Below, in pieces: positions 7,698 to 16,449 of a DNA stretch of 29,001 bases. Source of the DNA: an uncultured Clostridia bacterium (lineage in GTDB: Bacteria > Bacillota > Clostridia > Lachnospirales > Lachnospiraceae). Under the pieces are notes generated by a model. That model was given only the letters and a program-made list of their open reading frames with translations. It was not told the origin of the DNA and made no database searches. The translations under genes were made by a program, and so were the position numbers. The stretch's first letter is position 1, and the number at the start of each line of letters is the position of its first letter. The stretch spans positions 1 to 29,001 of the forward strand of contig CALBNS010000099.1 in assembly GCA_937896665.1 (NCBI GenBank). Reading direction: 5' to 3'.

Positions 7698-8912
7698 CTA
7701 ATACAGTTTTGCACTAATACTCTTTGGCTTATAGCCATTATCCTCTAGTGCTTTCAGAATTTCCCGTTTGTGCTCTGTACCAAATGATTCCAGTGTAATA
7801 CGAAGTTCCACAGCAGTATTTCGATTAGTACTTACGAACTGATTATGTTCCAGCTTGATAACATTTCCCTGCTTTTGTGCAATTGTATCAGCTACGCGAA
7901 CTAATTCACCCGGCTTATCTGGAAGAAGTACAGATACAGAAAAAATTCTATCGCGCTGAATTAAACCATGCTGTACAATAGATGACATGGTAATCACATC
8001 CATGTTGCCTCCACTTAAAATGGCTACTACTTTCTTTTCTCTTAAATCAAGCTGTTTTAATGCCGCTACTGTTAATAAGCCGGAATTTTCTACAATCATT
8101 TTATGATTTTCTACCATATCAAGGAATGCACCGATTAATTCATCATCCTCAACGGTAAGAATCTGATCCACATTTTCTTTCACATATGTAAATGCATTTG
8201 TACCTACTGTTTTTACAGCTGTACCGTCTGCAATAGTATCTGCTCTTGGAAGTGTCACAATTTCTCCTGCTTCAATGGACGCTGTCATGCTTGCTGCAGC
8301 ATGAGGTTCTACCCCAATTACTTTAATCTTCGGATTCAACATTTTAGCAAGTGTTGACACACCTGCTGCTAATCCGCCTCCACCGATTGGTGCCAGAATA
8401 TAGTCTACAGTCGGGAGCTCCTGAATAATCTCCATGGTAATGGTTCCCTGTCCTGTGATCACATCTAAATCATCAAACGGATGTACAAATGTATATCCGT
8501 TCTCTTCTGCTAATTCCTTCGCTTTGGCACAGGCATCATCATAAACATCACCATACAGAATAACTTCTGCCCCGTAGCTTTTCGTACGGTTAACTTTAAT
8601 CAGAGGAGTAACAGTTGGCATTACAATAACTGCCTTGCATCCAAAAGCTTTTGCTGCATATGCCACTCCCTGTGCATGATTTCCGGCAGATGCCGTAATC
8701 AGGCCTCTGCTTTTCTCTTCTTCTGTTAAAGTACTGATTTTGTAATATGCGCCACGCAATTTGTAAGAGCCTGTGTGCTGCATATTTTCAGGTTTCAAGT
8801 AAACTTTTGCTCCAGTCTGTTGACTTAAGCATTCGCTATAAACCAGCTTTGTCGGATTCGTTACTTTTTTTACTATTTCACTTGCCTGCTCAAATCTTTC
8901 TAATGTCAACAT
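7698..8912 (-). CDS. ilvA: threonine ammonia-lyase with C-terminal ACT domain
   Basis: The 404-residue PLP enzyme deaminates threonine to 2-oxobutyrate and ammonia, the first committed step to isoleucine or a route to propionate. PLP lysine is K51 in HTGSYKLRGA, SAGNHAQG is at 75-82 and the phosphate-binding GGGG loop at 177-180. A single ACT domain fills about 320-404, marking the medium form of the enzyme rather than the long E. coli IlvA with two ACT-like units. ATG at 8912 is chosen: AAAGG is 9 nt upstream, whereas the in-frame ATG at 8921 directly abuts it. The gene is 23 bp after ftsY and is followed at once by the DUF1653 gene. Whether the ACT domain gives isoleucine or valine control cannot be read here; a catabolic role (TdcB-like) is the alternative. 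Confidence 0.93.
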   Translation of the reverse strand: MLTLERFEQASEIVKKVTNPTKLVYSECLSQQTGAKVYLKPENMQHTGSYKLRGAYYKISTLTEEEKSRGLITASAGNHAQGVAYAAKAFGCKAVIVMPTVTPLIKVNRTKSYGAEVILYGDVYDDACAKAKELAEENGYTFVHPFDDLDVITGQGTITMEIIQELPTVDYILAPIGGGGLAAGVSTLAKMLNPKIKVIGVEPHAAASMTASIEAGEIVTLPRADTIADGTAVKTVGTNAFTYVKENVDQILTVEDDELIGAFLDMVENHKMIVENSGLLTVAALKQLDLREKKVVAILSGGNMDVITMSSIVQHGLIQRDRIFSVSVLLPDKPGELVRVADTIAQKQGNVIKLEHNQFVSTNRNTAVELRITLESFGTEHKREILKALEDNGYKPKSISAKLY

Positions 8913-8935
8913 TTTTATCATCCTTTCTAGTTCTT

Positions 8936-9868
8936 TTAGCCTTCACTATGGAACAATGCATTTACAAAATCATCCGAATCGAATTTCTGCAAGTCATCAA
9001 TACTCTCTCCAACGCCAATATATTTTACCGGAATTCCAAGTTCTGCCTGAATTGCAACTGCAATACCGCCCTTTGCAGTACCGTCCATCTTTGTCAAAAC
9101 AATACCGTTAATCAGGGTAACATCTTTAAATTCTTTTGCCTGTGCCAATGCATTCTGCCCGGTCGTACCATCAAGCACAACCAAGGTTTCACGAAAGGCG
9201 TCAGGATATTCTCTATCTAACACACGGTCTATTTTTTTTAGCTCTTCCATAAGATTTTTCTTATTATGAAGACGGCCTGCTGTATCCACGAGAAGTACAT
9301 CTGCCTTCCGTGCCTTCGCTGCTGCAACCGCGTCATATACAACTGCTGCAGGATCTGAGCCTTCCTGTCCTCCAATTAAATCAGCATCCGCACGATTCGC
9401 CCATTCCTTCAACTGTTCGCCTGCAGCCGCACGGAATGTATCGGCCGCTGCAAGAACTACTTTCTTATTTTGTTCTCTTAATTTCCCAGCTAATTTTCCA
9501 ATCGTAGTAGTTTTTCCTACCCCGTTTACACCAATGACAAGCACCACTGATTTCTGTTCTTCAAACTCATATGCAGCTTCTCCTACATCCATCTGCTCTT
9601 TAATACTTGCAATTAAAAGCTCTTTACAGTCTGCTGGTTCCTTGATGTGATTTTCTTTTACCTTCTGTTTCAGATCATCAATGATGTCCATAGTTGCCCG
9701 AACACCTAAATCACCCATGATTAAGGTTTCTTCCAATTCCTCATAGAAATCATCATCAATGCTTGTAAAACCATTAAAAATACTATCTATTCCAGAGACA
9801 ATGTTTTCTCTTGTCTTTGTAAGTCCCGAAACAAGACGTTTAAAAAATCCCTTCTTCTCTGTTCCCAT
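8936..9868 (-). CDS. ftsY: signal recognition particle receptor FtsY
   Basis: FtsY is the membrane-associated GTPase that receives SRP-bound ribosomes and hands them to the Sec translocon. The 310-residue protein is almost only the NG domain: a helical N part (about 15-95), then G1 GVNGVGKTT (113-121), DTFRAAA (143-149), G3 DTAGR (195-199) and G4 TKMDG (259-263), with C-terminal GVGESIDDLQKF. The acidic A domain of E. coli FtsY is missing, as in many Gram-positives; a short basic start (KKGFFKRL) could aid membrane contact. GGAGG lies 5 nt before the ATG. It begins 9 bp after smc, the common Firmicutes rnc-smc-ftsY order. Intact. Confidence 0.97.
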   Translation of the reverse strand: MGTEKKGFFKRLVSGLTKTRENIVSGIDSIFNGFTSIDDDFYEELEETLIMGDLGVRATMDIIDDLKQKVKENHIKEPADCKELLIASIKEQMDVGEAAYEFEEQKSVVLVIGVNGVGKTTTIGKLAGKLREQNKKVVLAAADTFRAAAGEQLKEWANRADADLIGGQEGSDPAAVVYDAVAAAKARKADVLLVDTAGRLHNKKNLMEELKKIDRVLDREYPDAFRETLVVLDGTTGQNALAQAKEFKDVTLINGIVLTKMDGTAKGGIAVAIQAELGIPVKYIGVGESIDDLQKFDSDDFVNALFHSEG

Positions 9869-9877
9869 GTATTCCTC

Positions 9878-12800
9878 CTAATTATCCAAATCTTTTTCTA
9901 ATAAATCTACCGACACTAGTGTGGATACCCCCTTTTCCTGCATCGTAATTCCATATAAACGATCGGCAGCGGTCATTGTACCTCTTCGGTGGGTAATAAC
10001 AATAAACTGCGTATGTTTCGTCAACTTATGCAGATATTTTGCATATCGGTCAACATTGGAATCGTCCAGGGCTGCTTCAATTTCATCCAATAGACAGAAT
10101 GGCGACGGCTTCAGATTCTGAATTGCAAATAACAATGAAATTGCTGTGAGTGCTTTTTCTCCACCGGAAAGCTGCATCATATTCTGCAATTTCTTTCCTG
10201 GTGGCTGTGCAATGATACGGATGCCTGCTTCCAGAATATCCTCGTCCTCCATCAGCTCAAGTGTTGCTTTTCCGCCTCCGAACAACTGCTTAAATACCTT
10301 GTCGAATTCTACGCTGATTTCTTCAAAGCGTTCTTTGAACTGTTTGCGCATTGCAGTGTCTAATTCTTCAATAATCTTCACCAATGTTGCTTCTGCTTCT
10401 ATCAAATCACTATGCTGCACTTTCAGGAAATCATATCTCTCTGATACATTTTTGTGATCTTCAATGGCATTGACATTGACACTTCCAAGTGAGCGAATTT
10501 CATTCTTAAGAGATGTAATCTGCTTTTTCATAAAAGCCAAATCCGTTAAAGTTTCATCTCTGATTTCCAACGCCATATTATATGTCAGCTCGTATTCATC
10601 CCACATATAACTGATTTGTTTTTCAGATGCTTCTTCATAAGACTCTTTCTTACTCGTTAATCGGAATGTCTCTTTGTCCAAATCAGACATATGTTTTGAA
10701 AGCTCCTCCCGCTTTGAAAAAAATGTTTTATGCTTTTTATTCAATGATTCTTTTTCAGCTTCCTGTTTTTGAATTTCCGCCTGGATTTCTTCAAACAATT
10801 CCTTTGAATTTTCAATGGTTTGATGAATGTCTGCTATCTGGCTTTCCTTTTTCTGTATCTCTTCAGCGGCATCTCCTTTATTCTCACTCAAAGTGCTTAA
10901 TTCTTCATCCAACTTCTGCATCTCTTCTTTGATACGCATTTCATTCTGAACCATGAATAAGAATTTTTGTTCTAATGCAGCATATGACAAATGCACCTGC
11001 TCTGTCATCTGAAGCTGTGTGACTTCCTTTTCGCGGGCTTCTTCTAATGCTTTCTGCTGCCCCTCAACCTGCCTTGTAAAGTCTTGTTCCATCTGCTCAG
11101 ATACTTTCAGCTCTACCTGAATAGACTCATGGTTCTGCTGAATCTCTTGCACCTGTTCATCAAGCTCTGCTCTCTCAGTATAAATTTTTGCTTCAGTTTC
11201 CTTTGCTTCAGCTTTTTTTGCTTTTACCTGCTCAAGATTCATCTTGGCTGTATTCTGAATTACATAAGCCTGCTGCAGTCTCTCTTTTACCTCTTCTATC
11301 TTATTATAACATTCTGCACGTTTTTGTTTGCATTCTTCAAGCTGTTTTTCAAGAGACTGCAATTCCTGCTTGAGAATATGCACAGTCTTTTCCAACTCCT
11401 CAATCTCTCGTCTTCTGCTAAGAAGATTGCTTGAGTTCTTAAATGCACCACCTGTCATGGCTCCACCTGGATTAATAAGTTCGCCTTCCAGTGTTACAAT
11501 TCTTAATGACTGATTATATTTTTTGGCCAATGAAATACCATCATCAATGTGTTTTACAACGATTGTACGGCCAAGTAAATGTGCTGCTAACCCAACATAT
11601 TTTTCTTCTACATTCACAAGTGTATGTGCAAGCCCGATAACGCCTTTTTCTTTCAATGCCTCAGCCTGCTTAATGCCAGCAGTTCCATTGATACCTGTTA
11701 GTGGAAGGAAAGTTGCCCGTCCAAATTTATTCTGTTTCAGATATTGAATCATACGTTTTGCTGTATTCTCATTGTCTGTGACAATATTTTGTATGCTTCC
11801 ACCAAGAGCTGTCTCAATTGCAATTTCGTAGTCCTTATCAACTTTGATAATATCTGCAACAACACCTAAAAGTCCTGGTTCCCGATTTTTCATTTCCATG
11901 ACTTTACGAATACTGTTTCCATAACCGTCATAGCGCTCTGTAAGATTTTTCAGGGATTCCAAACGCGAAGATTCTCGATGGAAGGCAGTCTGTTCATTCC
12001 GAAGCTGCTCTGTCTTCTTTGAAATCTCTACCTGTAATTTCGAAATCTTGCTTTCATAACCTTCATTTTCTTTCACATACCCTAAAATCGTTGAAGAAAT
12101 ATCTTTCAAATCACCTTCATACTGAGCTAATAACTCTTCCTGTTCATCAGAATCGCTTTTTATTGCTATTAATTTCTGATACATTTCTGACTTACGGACC
12201 TCAATCTGTTCCATCATTGTATCATACTTTTGAATCTTTGCTTTCGTAGAAGAACGATTTCCCAATAATTCAATAATCTGATTCTTTCCCGATTCCACAG
12301 CAGCTGAAAGCTCTGCAATCGTTGTCTGTAATGAGATTAGTTTATTCTGCGCTTCTTTTTCTTCCTCTTTTTTTCGTGTAATTTCCGTCTGAATATCTTC
12401 TTTATCTTTTTCCAGTTGTGCCAGTTGAGCTTCTTTTTCCGACAATTCTCCATAAATTGCCTTAGAGCGCTGTTCCAAATGCTCATCATTCATGCGTGCT
12501 GTATTAATCTGTTCTTTTAAAAGCTCAATCTGTCCAACTAATTGCTGTTTCAGCAAGGTAGTTTCGTTCAACTGACGTCTTGCTTTTTCCAATACCGAGT
12601 CAATCTCATCAATTTGTAGTTCTATGACTTCGTACTCCGTTTTTGTATCTTCATACTTTGCACTTGTCTCTTGCAATTCTTGCTGCGCATTCTGAAGCTT
12701 TTCATCTACAACGGAAATTTCCTGTTTTAAACGTAAGGTCTCTAACAGAAACATGTTAATATCATATTTCTTTAATGCTTCTTTTTTCTTGAGATACTCT

Positions 12801-13438
12801 TTTGCAACCTCTGATTGCTTTTCAAGTGGTCCTAACTGTTTCTCTAGCTCACTCAGGATATCTGTAACACGCAAAAGGTTCTGTCGTTCTTCTTCTAATT
12901 TCTTTACTGACATATTCTTACGTCTTTTAAACTTTACGATTCCAGCCGCCTCATCAAAAAGCTCTCTTCTCTCTTCCGGTTTTCCACTAAGAATCTTATC
13001 AATCTGACCTTGTCCAATAATAGAATAGCCTTCTTTACCAATACCCGTGTCATAAAACAATTCGTTGACATCTTTCAGACGGCAGGTACTGCCATTAATT
13101 AAGTATTCACTTTCACCGGAACGGTATAGCTTTCTTGCAATTGTGACTTCTTTATAATCAATTGGAAGCTGATGGTCTGAATTATCCAATGTGATTGCTA
13201 CAGATGCATAACTTAATGGTTTCCTATTCTCTGTACCCGAAAAGATAACATCCTGCATATTACCTCCACGGAGTTGTTTTGCACTCTGTTCGCCCAGAAC
13301 CCATCTTACCGCATCGGCAACATTACTTTTACCACTTCCATTCGGTCCTACAATACCTGTAATTCCATTATGAAATTCAAATACAATTTTGTTGGCAAAA
13401 GATTTAAATCCCTGTACTTCTATACTTTTTAAATACAT
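9878..13438 (-). CDS. smc: chromosome segregation ATPase SMC
   Basis: SMC is the core of the bacterial condensin (with ScpA and ScpB) that compacts and segregates the chromosome. The 1,186-residue length is typical. The N-terminal head has Walker A GPNGSGKS (31-38). Long heptad-like coiled coils follow (about 165-500), then a globular hinge (about 515-680) with GLLGVVADIIKV and GGAMTGGAFKN near its end. A second coiled coil (about 680-1015) returns to the C-terminal head with signature LSGGEK (1090-1095) and Walker B FCLLDE (1114-1119). All ATPase residues seem intact. Start ATG 13438 follows AGGTG at a short 4-nt spacing. It is 7 bp after rnc and 9 bp before ftsY. ScpA/ScpB are not in the window. 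Confidence 0.97.
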   Translation of the reverse strand: MYLKSIEVQGFKSFANKIVFEFHNGITGIVGPNGSGKSNVADAVRWVLGEQSAKQLRGGNMQDVIFSGTENRKPLSYASVAITLDNSDHQLPIDYKEVTIARKLYRSGESEYLINGSTCRLKDVNELFYDTGIGKEGYSIIGQGQIDKILSGKPEERRELFDEAAGIVKFKRRKNMSVKKLEEERQNLLRVTDILSELEKQLGPLEKQSEVAKEYLKKKEALKKYDINMFLLETLRLKQEISVVDEKLQNAQQELQETSAKYEDTKTEYEVIELQIDEIDSVLEKARRQLNETTLLKQQLVGQIELLKEQINTARMNDEHLEQRSKAIYGELSEKEAQLAQLEKDKEDIQTEITRKKEEEKEAQNKLISLQTTIAELSAAVESGKNQIIELLGNRSSTKAKIQKYDTMMEQIEVRKSEMYQKLIAIKSDSDEQEELLAQYEGDLKDISSTILGYVKENEGYESKISKLQVEISKKTEQLRNEQTAFHRESSRLESLKNLTERYDGYGNSIRKVMEMKNREPGLLGVVADIIKVDKDYEIAIETALGGSIQNIVTDNENTAKRMIQYLKQNKFGRATFLPLTGINGTAGIKQAEALKEKGVIGLAHTLVNVEEKYVGLAAHLLGRTIVVKHIDDGISLAKKYNQSLRIVTLEGELINPGGAMTGGAFKNSSNLLSRRREIEELEKTVHILKQELQSLEKQLEECKQKRAECYNKIEEVKERLQQAYVIQNTAKMNLEQVKAKKAEAKETEAKIYTERAELDEQVQEIQQNHESIQVELKVSEQMEQDFTRQVEGQQKALEEAREKEVTQLQMTEQVHLSYAALEQKFLFMVQNEMRIKEEMQKLDEELSTLSENKGDAAEEIQKKESQIADIHQTIENSKELFEEIQAEIQKQEAEKESLNKKHKTFFSKREELSKHMSDLDKETFRLTSKKESYEEASEKQISYMWDEYELTYNMALEIRDETLTDLAFMKKQITSLKNEIRSLGSVNVNAIEDHKNVSERYDFLKVQHSDLIEAEATLVKIIEELDTAMRKQFKERFEEISVEFDKVFKQLFGGGKATLELMEDEDILEAGIRIIAQPPGKKLQNMMQLSGGEKALTAISLLFAIQNLKPSPFCLLDEIEAALDDSNVDRYAKYLHKLTKHTQFIVITHRRGTMTAADRLYGITMQEKGVSTLVSVDLLEKDLDN

Positions 13439-13445
13439 TTTACAC

Positions 13446-14141
13446 CTACTTTATATTTTGTTTCCGTACTTTCAAAATTGCATGATATGCTGCTTCCTGT
13501 TCAGCTGCTTTCTTAGTTCTTCCAGTACCCTTTCCATAACAAACCTCGCCTATTTTGACAATCACGGAAAAACTTTTATTATGATCCGGTCCTTCTTCTT
13601 TTACTAATTCATACGATACTGTTTCAGAAAAATTACCCTGTACAATTTCCTGCAGGATAGTCTTGCTATCATAAAAGAGTTTTTTATGTTCTAAATCATT
13701 CAACACAAATTGGTGAATAAACTCTTTTGCACTAGCAAAACCACCATCAAGATAGATTGCACCAATCAATGCCTCTAGTGCATCTGACGTTACAGAATCC
13801 CTCTTTCTTCCCCCGGTTACTTCTTCCCCTTTTCCAAGGAAAAGATAATCGCCAAGATCAATCTCACGTGCACAAAAAGCCAAAGAAGGTTCACATACCA
13901 TACTTGCACGTGATTTTGTCAATTTACCTTCGGGCATTTGTGGATTTTCAAAAAACAAGAACTCACTGGACACCAATTCGAGAACAGCATCCCCTAAAAA
14001 TTCAAGGCGTTCATTACACTTATGTTTAGGCAAACGCTTTTCATTCGTATAAGAACTATGCATCAATGCAGAAAGCAAAAGTTCTTGATTTTGAAATTTA
14101 TAGTTTATGCATTCCTGCAATTTTATTAATTTTTGTTTCAT
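13446..14141 (-). CDS. rnc: ribonuclease III
   Basis: The 231-residue enzyme cuts double-stranded RNA, including rRNA precursors, as a cytoplasmic homodimer. The endonuclease domain has the signature NERLEFLGDAVLEL (43-56), with the acidic residues E47, D51, D120 and E123 in place; the second acidic block is SDALEALIGAIYLDGG. A double-stranded RNA-binding domain occupies about 158-226 (DSKTILQE to AEQEAAYHAIL). ATG at 14141 is chosen because GGAG lies 6 nt upstream; an in-frame TTG at 14153 has no ribosome site. It leads rnc-smc-ftsY but lies just past a strong terminator after acpP, and no clear promoter is visible in between, so read-through probably drives it. Confidence 0.95.
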   Translation of the reverse strand: MKQKLIKLQECINYKFQNQELLLSALMHSSYTNEKRLPKHKCNERLEFLGDAVLELVSSEFLFFENPQMPEGKLTKSRASMVCEPSLAFCAREIDLGDYLFLGKGEEVTGGRKRDSVTSDALEALIGAIYLDGGFASAKEFIHQFVLNDLEHKKLFYDSKTILQEIVQGNFSETVSYELVKEEGPDHNKSFSVIVKIGEVCYGKGTGRTKKAAEQEAAYHAILKVRKQNIK

Positions 14142-14168
14142 ACACTGCTCCAATCTAAATATGTACCT

Positions 14169-14211
14169 ATCAAAGTAAAAAAGCCCTCACACTGGGCTTT
14201 TTTACTTTGAT
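14169..14211 (-). terminator. strong intrinsic terminator after acpP
   Basis: An 18-bp perfect stem (14169-14186 with 14194-14211) and a 7-nt loop, GC-rich at the tip (agccc/gggct) with a run of six T on the RNA-sense arm. It overlaps the last base of the acpP stop codon and lies 28 nt before the rnc start. It probably keeps acpP expression far above rnc-smc-ftsY. Confidence 0.88.
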
Positions 14212-14441
14212 TAATTAATCGCATTTTTTATCTGTTCTACAGCATCTCCCACAGTGACGATTGATTCAGCATCTTCATTCTCAATCTCAATATCAAATGC
14301 TTCTTCAATGCCCATAATGATTTGGAAAACATCTAACGAATCTGCACCTAAGTCATCTTTAAATTTTGTCTCCATAGTAACATCAGAAGCTCCTACATTT
14401 AATACTTCCATAATAATTTCCTGCAATTTTTCGAATTCCAT
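14211..14441 (-). CDS. acpP: acyl carrier protein
   Basis: The 76-residue acidic protein carries growing acyl chains in fatty acid synthesis. The 4'-phosphopantetheine attachment serine is S35 in the LGADSLDVFQ motif, and the four-helix length is exact for AcpP. Abundant Asp/Glu and few basic residues fit the family. GGGAG lies 8 nt before the ATG at 14441. The gene is 20 bp after plsX, the usual plsX-acpP neighbourhood, and is closed by a very strong terminator that overlaps its stop codon. A specialised carrier protein is possible in principle, but the lipid-gene context makes the primary AcpP much more likely. The fabD and fabG genes often found here are absent. Confidence 0.96.
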   Translation of the reverse strand: MEFEKLQEIIMEVLNVGASDVTMETKFKDDLGADSLDVFQIIMGIEEAFDIEIENEDAESIVTVGDAVEQIKNAIN

Positions 14442-14461
14442 AACTCTTTCTCCCTTTTCCT

Positions 14462-15472
14462 TTATTGTTCTGTTGTAATTCGTTCTTTTATTTTCTCATT
14501 TATTTTCTGTTGTTTAAATGTTACACACTGAATAATTGAATTCGATACCTCTTTTGCTTTTGAACTGCCATGCGTCTTTACTACAAGACCATTCAAGCCT
14601 AAAAGCGGTGCACCTCCATATTCACTTGTGTCAAAACTTTTGAAGGTTTCTTTCAATGCCGGTTTAACAAGCAATGCACCTATTTTGCTTTTCAGTGATG
14701 CAAGCATACCTTGCTTAACTTTCTTAATCATAACAGCGCCTACGCCTTCATATAACTTTAGAATTACATTTCCTACAAATGCTTCACATACAATTACATC
14801 TGCCATTCCATACGGAATATCTCTTGCTTCAATACTTCCAATGAAATTGATATCTTTGCATTCTTTTAATAATGGGAAAGTTTCTTTCACCAATGCATTT
14901 CCTTTTTCTTCTTCTGCACCGATATTTACAATTGCAACCTTCGGATTCTTTATCCCCATAACATTCTCCATGTAAATAGAACCCATCTTTGCAAATTGTA
15001 CAAGATGTGAGGATCTCGCATCCACATTAGCGCCACAGTCAATCAATAAAGATACACCTTTTGCAGTTGGAATCAATGGTGCTAGCGGTGGTCTCTCTAC
15101 ACCTTTGATACGCCCTACCAAAAGCTGTCCACCAACCAGAACTGCCCCCGAACTTCCTGCAGAAACAAAGGCATCTGCTTCCCCTTTTTTTACCATGTTC
15201 ATTGCAACAACAATAGAGGAATCTTTCTTCTTACGTATTGCCATAACAGGTGGTTCTTCTGTTTCAATAACCTCAGTTGCATTCACAACCTCTAGCTGGT
15301 CTTTATTATAAGTATATGTCTCTAATTCTTTTCGTATAATCTCTTCCTGACCCACTAAAAAAACTTTGATATCTTTCACACTTTCAATGGCATCTATCGC
15401 ACCTTTTATAATTTCTGTTGGTGCATGATCACCACCCATTGCATCTAACGCAACTTTTGTAATTTCCGACAT
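14462..15472 (-). CDS. plsX: phosphate acyltransferase PlsX
   Basis: The 336-residue peripheral membrane enzyme makes acyl-phosphate from acyl-ACP, the donor that PlsY uses to start phospholipid synthesis. Family blocks are VALDAMGGDHAP at the N-terminus, SAGSSGAVLVGG, LIDCGANVDAR, NIGAEEEKGN, CEAFVGNVILKLYEG and GGAPLLGLNG. Length is normal and no transmembrane segment is expected. ATG at 15472 is preferred, with GGAGG 7 nt upstream; the earlier in-frame GTG at 15487 overlaps that ribosome site. A promoter with 17-bp spacing precedes it, and rpmF is separated from it by a terminator. I looked for a FapR-like operator in the promoter region and saw none. Confidence 0.95.
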   Translation of the reverse strand: MSEITKVALDAMGGDHAPTEIIKGAIDAIESVKDIKVFLVGQEEIIRKELETYTYNKDQLEVVNATEVIETEEPPVMAIRKKKDSSIVVAMNMVKKGEADAFVSAGSSGAVLVGGQLLVGRIKGVERPPLAPLIPTAKGVSLLIDCGANVDARSSHLVQFAKMGSIYMENVMGIKNPKVAIVNIGAEEEKGNALVKETFPLLKECKDINFIGSIEARDIPYGMADVIVCEAFVGNVILKLYEGVGAVMIKKVKQGMLASLKSKIGALLVKPALKETFKSFDTSEYGGAPLLGLNGLVVKTHGSSKAKEVSNSIIQCVTFKQQKINEKIKERITTEQ

Positions 15473-15499
15473 TTTGTCACCTCCCACAGTGCTACAGTA

Positions 15500-15528
15500 A
15501 TTTTACTAAACATCAATATAAAAATCAA
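15500..15528 (-). promoter_or_regulatory. promoter of plsX-acpP
   Basis: On the minus strand TTGATT (15523-15528) and TAAAAT (15500-15505) are 17 bp apart, with the -10 about 28 bp before the plsX start. The upstream flank (15529-15592) is extremely AT-rich and may act as an UP element. This is the main promoter available after the rpmF terminator. Confidence 0.7.
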
Positions 15529-15592
15529 CATTATTTTATTAAAAAGAATCAAATATATATTTTCTGAAATGGGTTAAAATTTGGTTAGACGC

Positions 15593-15632
15593 AAAAAAAC
15601 AAGGGCTTCAGAATATCTGAATCCCTTGTTTT
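15593..15632 (-). terminator. intrinsic terminator of DUF177-rpmF
   Basis: Ten base pairs (15596-15605 with 15623-15632), one C-T mismatch, then five more (15607-15611 with 15617-15621) enclose a 5-nt loop. On the minus strand seven T follow from 15599 to 15593. It ends the rpmF transcript 16 nt after its stop. Confidence 0.87.
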
Positions 15633-15648
15633 CAATGACATTTTAAAA

Positions 15649-15828
15649 TTAGTCAACAGCAACGATTTCTTTTTTGTTATAAGAACCGCAAGCCTTACAT
15701 ACTCTGTGTGGCATCATTAATTCTCCACATTTGCTGCATTTAACTAAGTTTGGAGCACTCATTTTCCAGTTTGCTCTTCTTTTATCTCTTCTTGCTTTAG
15801 AAGATTTATTCTTTGGACAAATTGACAT
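15649..15828 (-). CDS. rpmF: 50S ribosomal protein L32 (zinc-ribbon form)
   Basis: This 59-residue basic protein was read directly from the minus strand: it starts MSICPKNKSSKARRDKRRAN and ends KKEIVAVD, the pattern of L32, a component of the large ribosomal subunit. Cysteines C31-x2-C34 and C44-x2-C47 form a zinc ribbon, so this is the zinc-binding (C+) form rather than the cysteine-free paralogue made under zinc shortage. GGAGG lies 8 nt before the ATG and is formed by the last codons of the DUF177 gene, only 3 bp away, so translation is almost certainly coupled. A terminator follows. The product is certain from the motif set and the DUF177 neighbour. Confidence 0.96.
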   Translation of the reverse strand: MSICPKNKSSKARRDKRRANWKMSAPNLVKCSKCGELMMPHRVCKACGSYNKKEIVAVD

Positions 15829-15831
15829 AGG

Positions 15832-16359
15832 TTACACCTCCTTAAAATTCTTAAACACATCGCGGATAACTGACATTCTAGGGTCAAGACTTGTATCTTC
15901 ACAGTCACAAGTTCCCTTATTTAGGTTTTGACCACATACGTTGCAAATCCCTTTACAGTCTTCACTACATAGAACTTTCATCGGCCATCCTATTAAAATC
16001 TCATTATAGAGTAATTTGTCTACGTCAAGATGATATCCGTCAATATAATTTTTTTCGTCTAACTCATCTCTCTGTCCATCATCGGACTCATCTAAATCAA
16101 CGTTCTTCACAAAGTCAAGTACCATCTCTGTTCTCACAGGTTCTAAACAACGGTCACACGGAATCTCCAGAACAACTTTGCTCTTACCCTTAATCAAGAG
16201 TTCTCTATGCTTTACATGTTTTACAACAAGATGCATATCGTCTTTCTCAACCAAGAGAAAGCATCCTAATCCTGTATGAAACTCTGTCACCTCAATCGGA
16301 ACGTTCTGTTCAATCGTCTTATGATTTTCAGATAATACTTCGGATAGGTTAATTAACAT
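15832..16359 (-). CDS. DUF177 (YceD/YlbN-like) ribosome-associated protein
   Basis: The 175-residue protein belongs to the DUF177 family, linked in bacteria and plants to 23S rRNA accumulation and large-subunit assembly. A CDRC pair sits at 68-71 and a cysteine-rich stretch at 131-153 (CSEDCKGICNVCG and CDCED), a probable metal-binding site; the acidic block DLDESDDGQRDELDEK (88-103) separates them. The C-terminal DPRMSVIRDVFKNFKEV is typical. ATG at 16359 has GGAG 9 nt upstream. The DUF177-rpmF pair is nearly universal and is found as ylbN-rpmF in Bacillus beside ylbM, the tmcAL homologue also seen in this window. A very good promoter precedes it. Exact biochemical activity is not known to me. 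Confidence 0.9.
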   Translation of the reverse strand: MLINLSEVLSENHKTIEQNVPIEVTEFHTGLGCFLLVEKDDMHLVVKHVKHRELLIKGKSKVVLEIPCDRCLEPVRTEMVLDFVKNVDLDESDDGQRDELDEKNYIDGYHLDVDKLLYNEILIGWPMKVLCSEDCKGICNVCGQNLNKGTCDCEDTSLDPRMSVIRDVFKNFKEV

Positions 16360-16388
16360 GTTTTGTTACTCCTATTCACACCTAAATA

Positions 16389-16416
16389 ATTATATCATGT
16401 AATTTCTATTTGTCAA
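16389..16416 (-). promoter_or_regulatory. strong promoter of DUF177-rpmF
   Basis: Consensus TTGACA (16411-16416) and consensus TATAAT (16389-16394) are 16 bp apart, and a TG one base upstream makes an extended -10. It is the best promoter match in the window, as expected for ribosomal protein expression. No convincing ackA terminator was found in the 90-bp gap, so read-through from ackA may add to it. Confidence 0.87.
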
Positions 16417-16449
16417 CCAAATTTTTCGTTTTTTTACCGTTAATGCTTG

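Noticed and set aside
8747..9220. A 157-codon plus-strand open frame
   Set aside because: Antisense to the ilvA start and ftsY end, with composition typical of a reverse-frame shadow and no ribosome site supporting it.
15473..15592. A FapR operator upstream of plsX
   Set aside because: No sequence there resembles the known long FapR inverted repeat.
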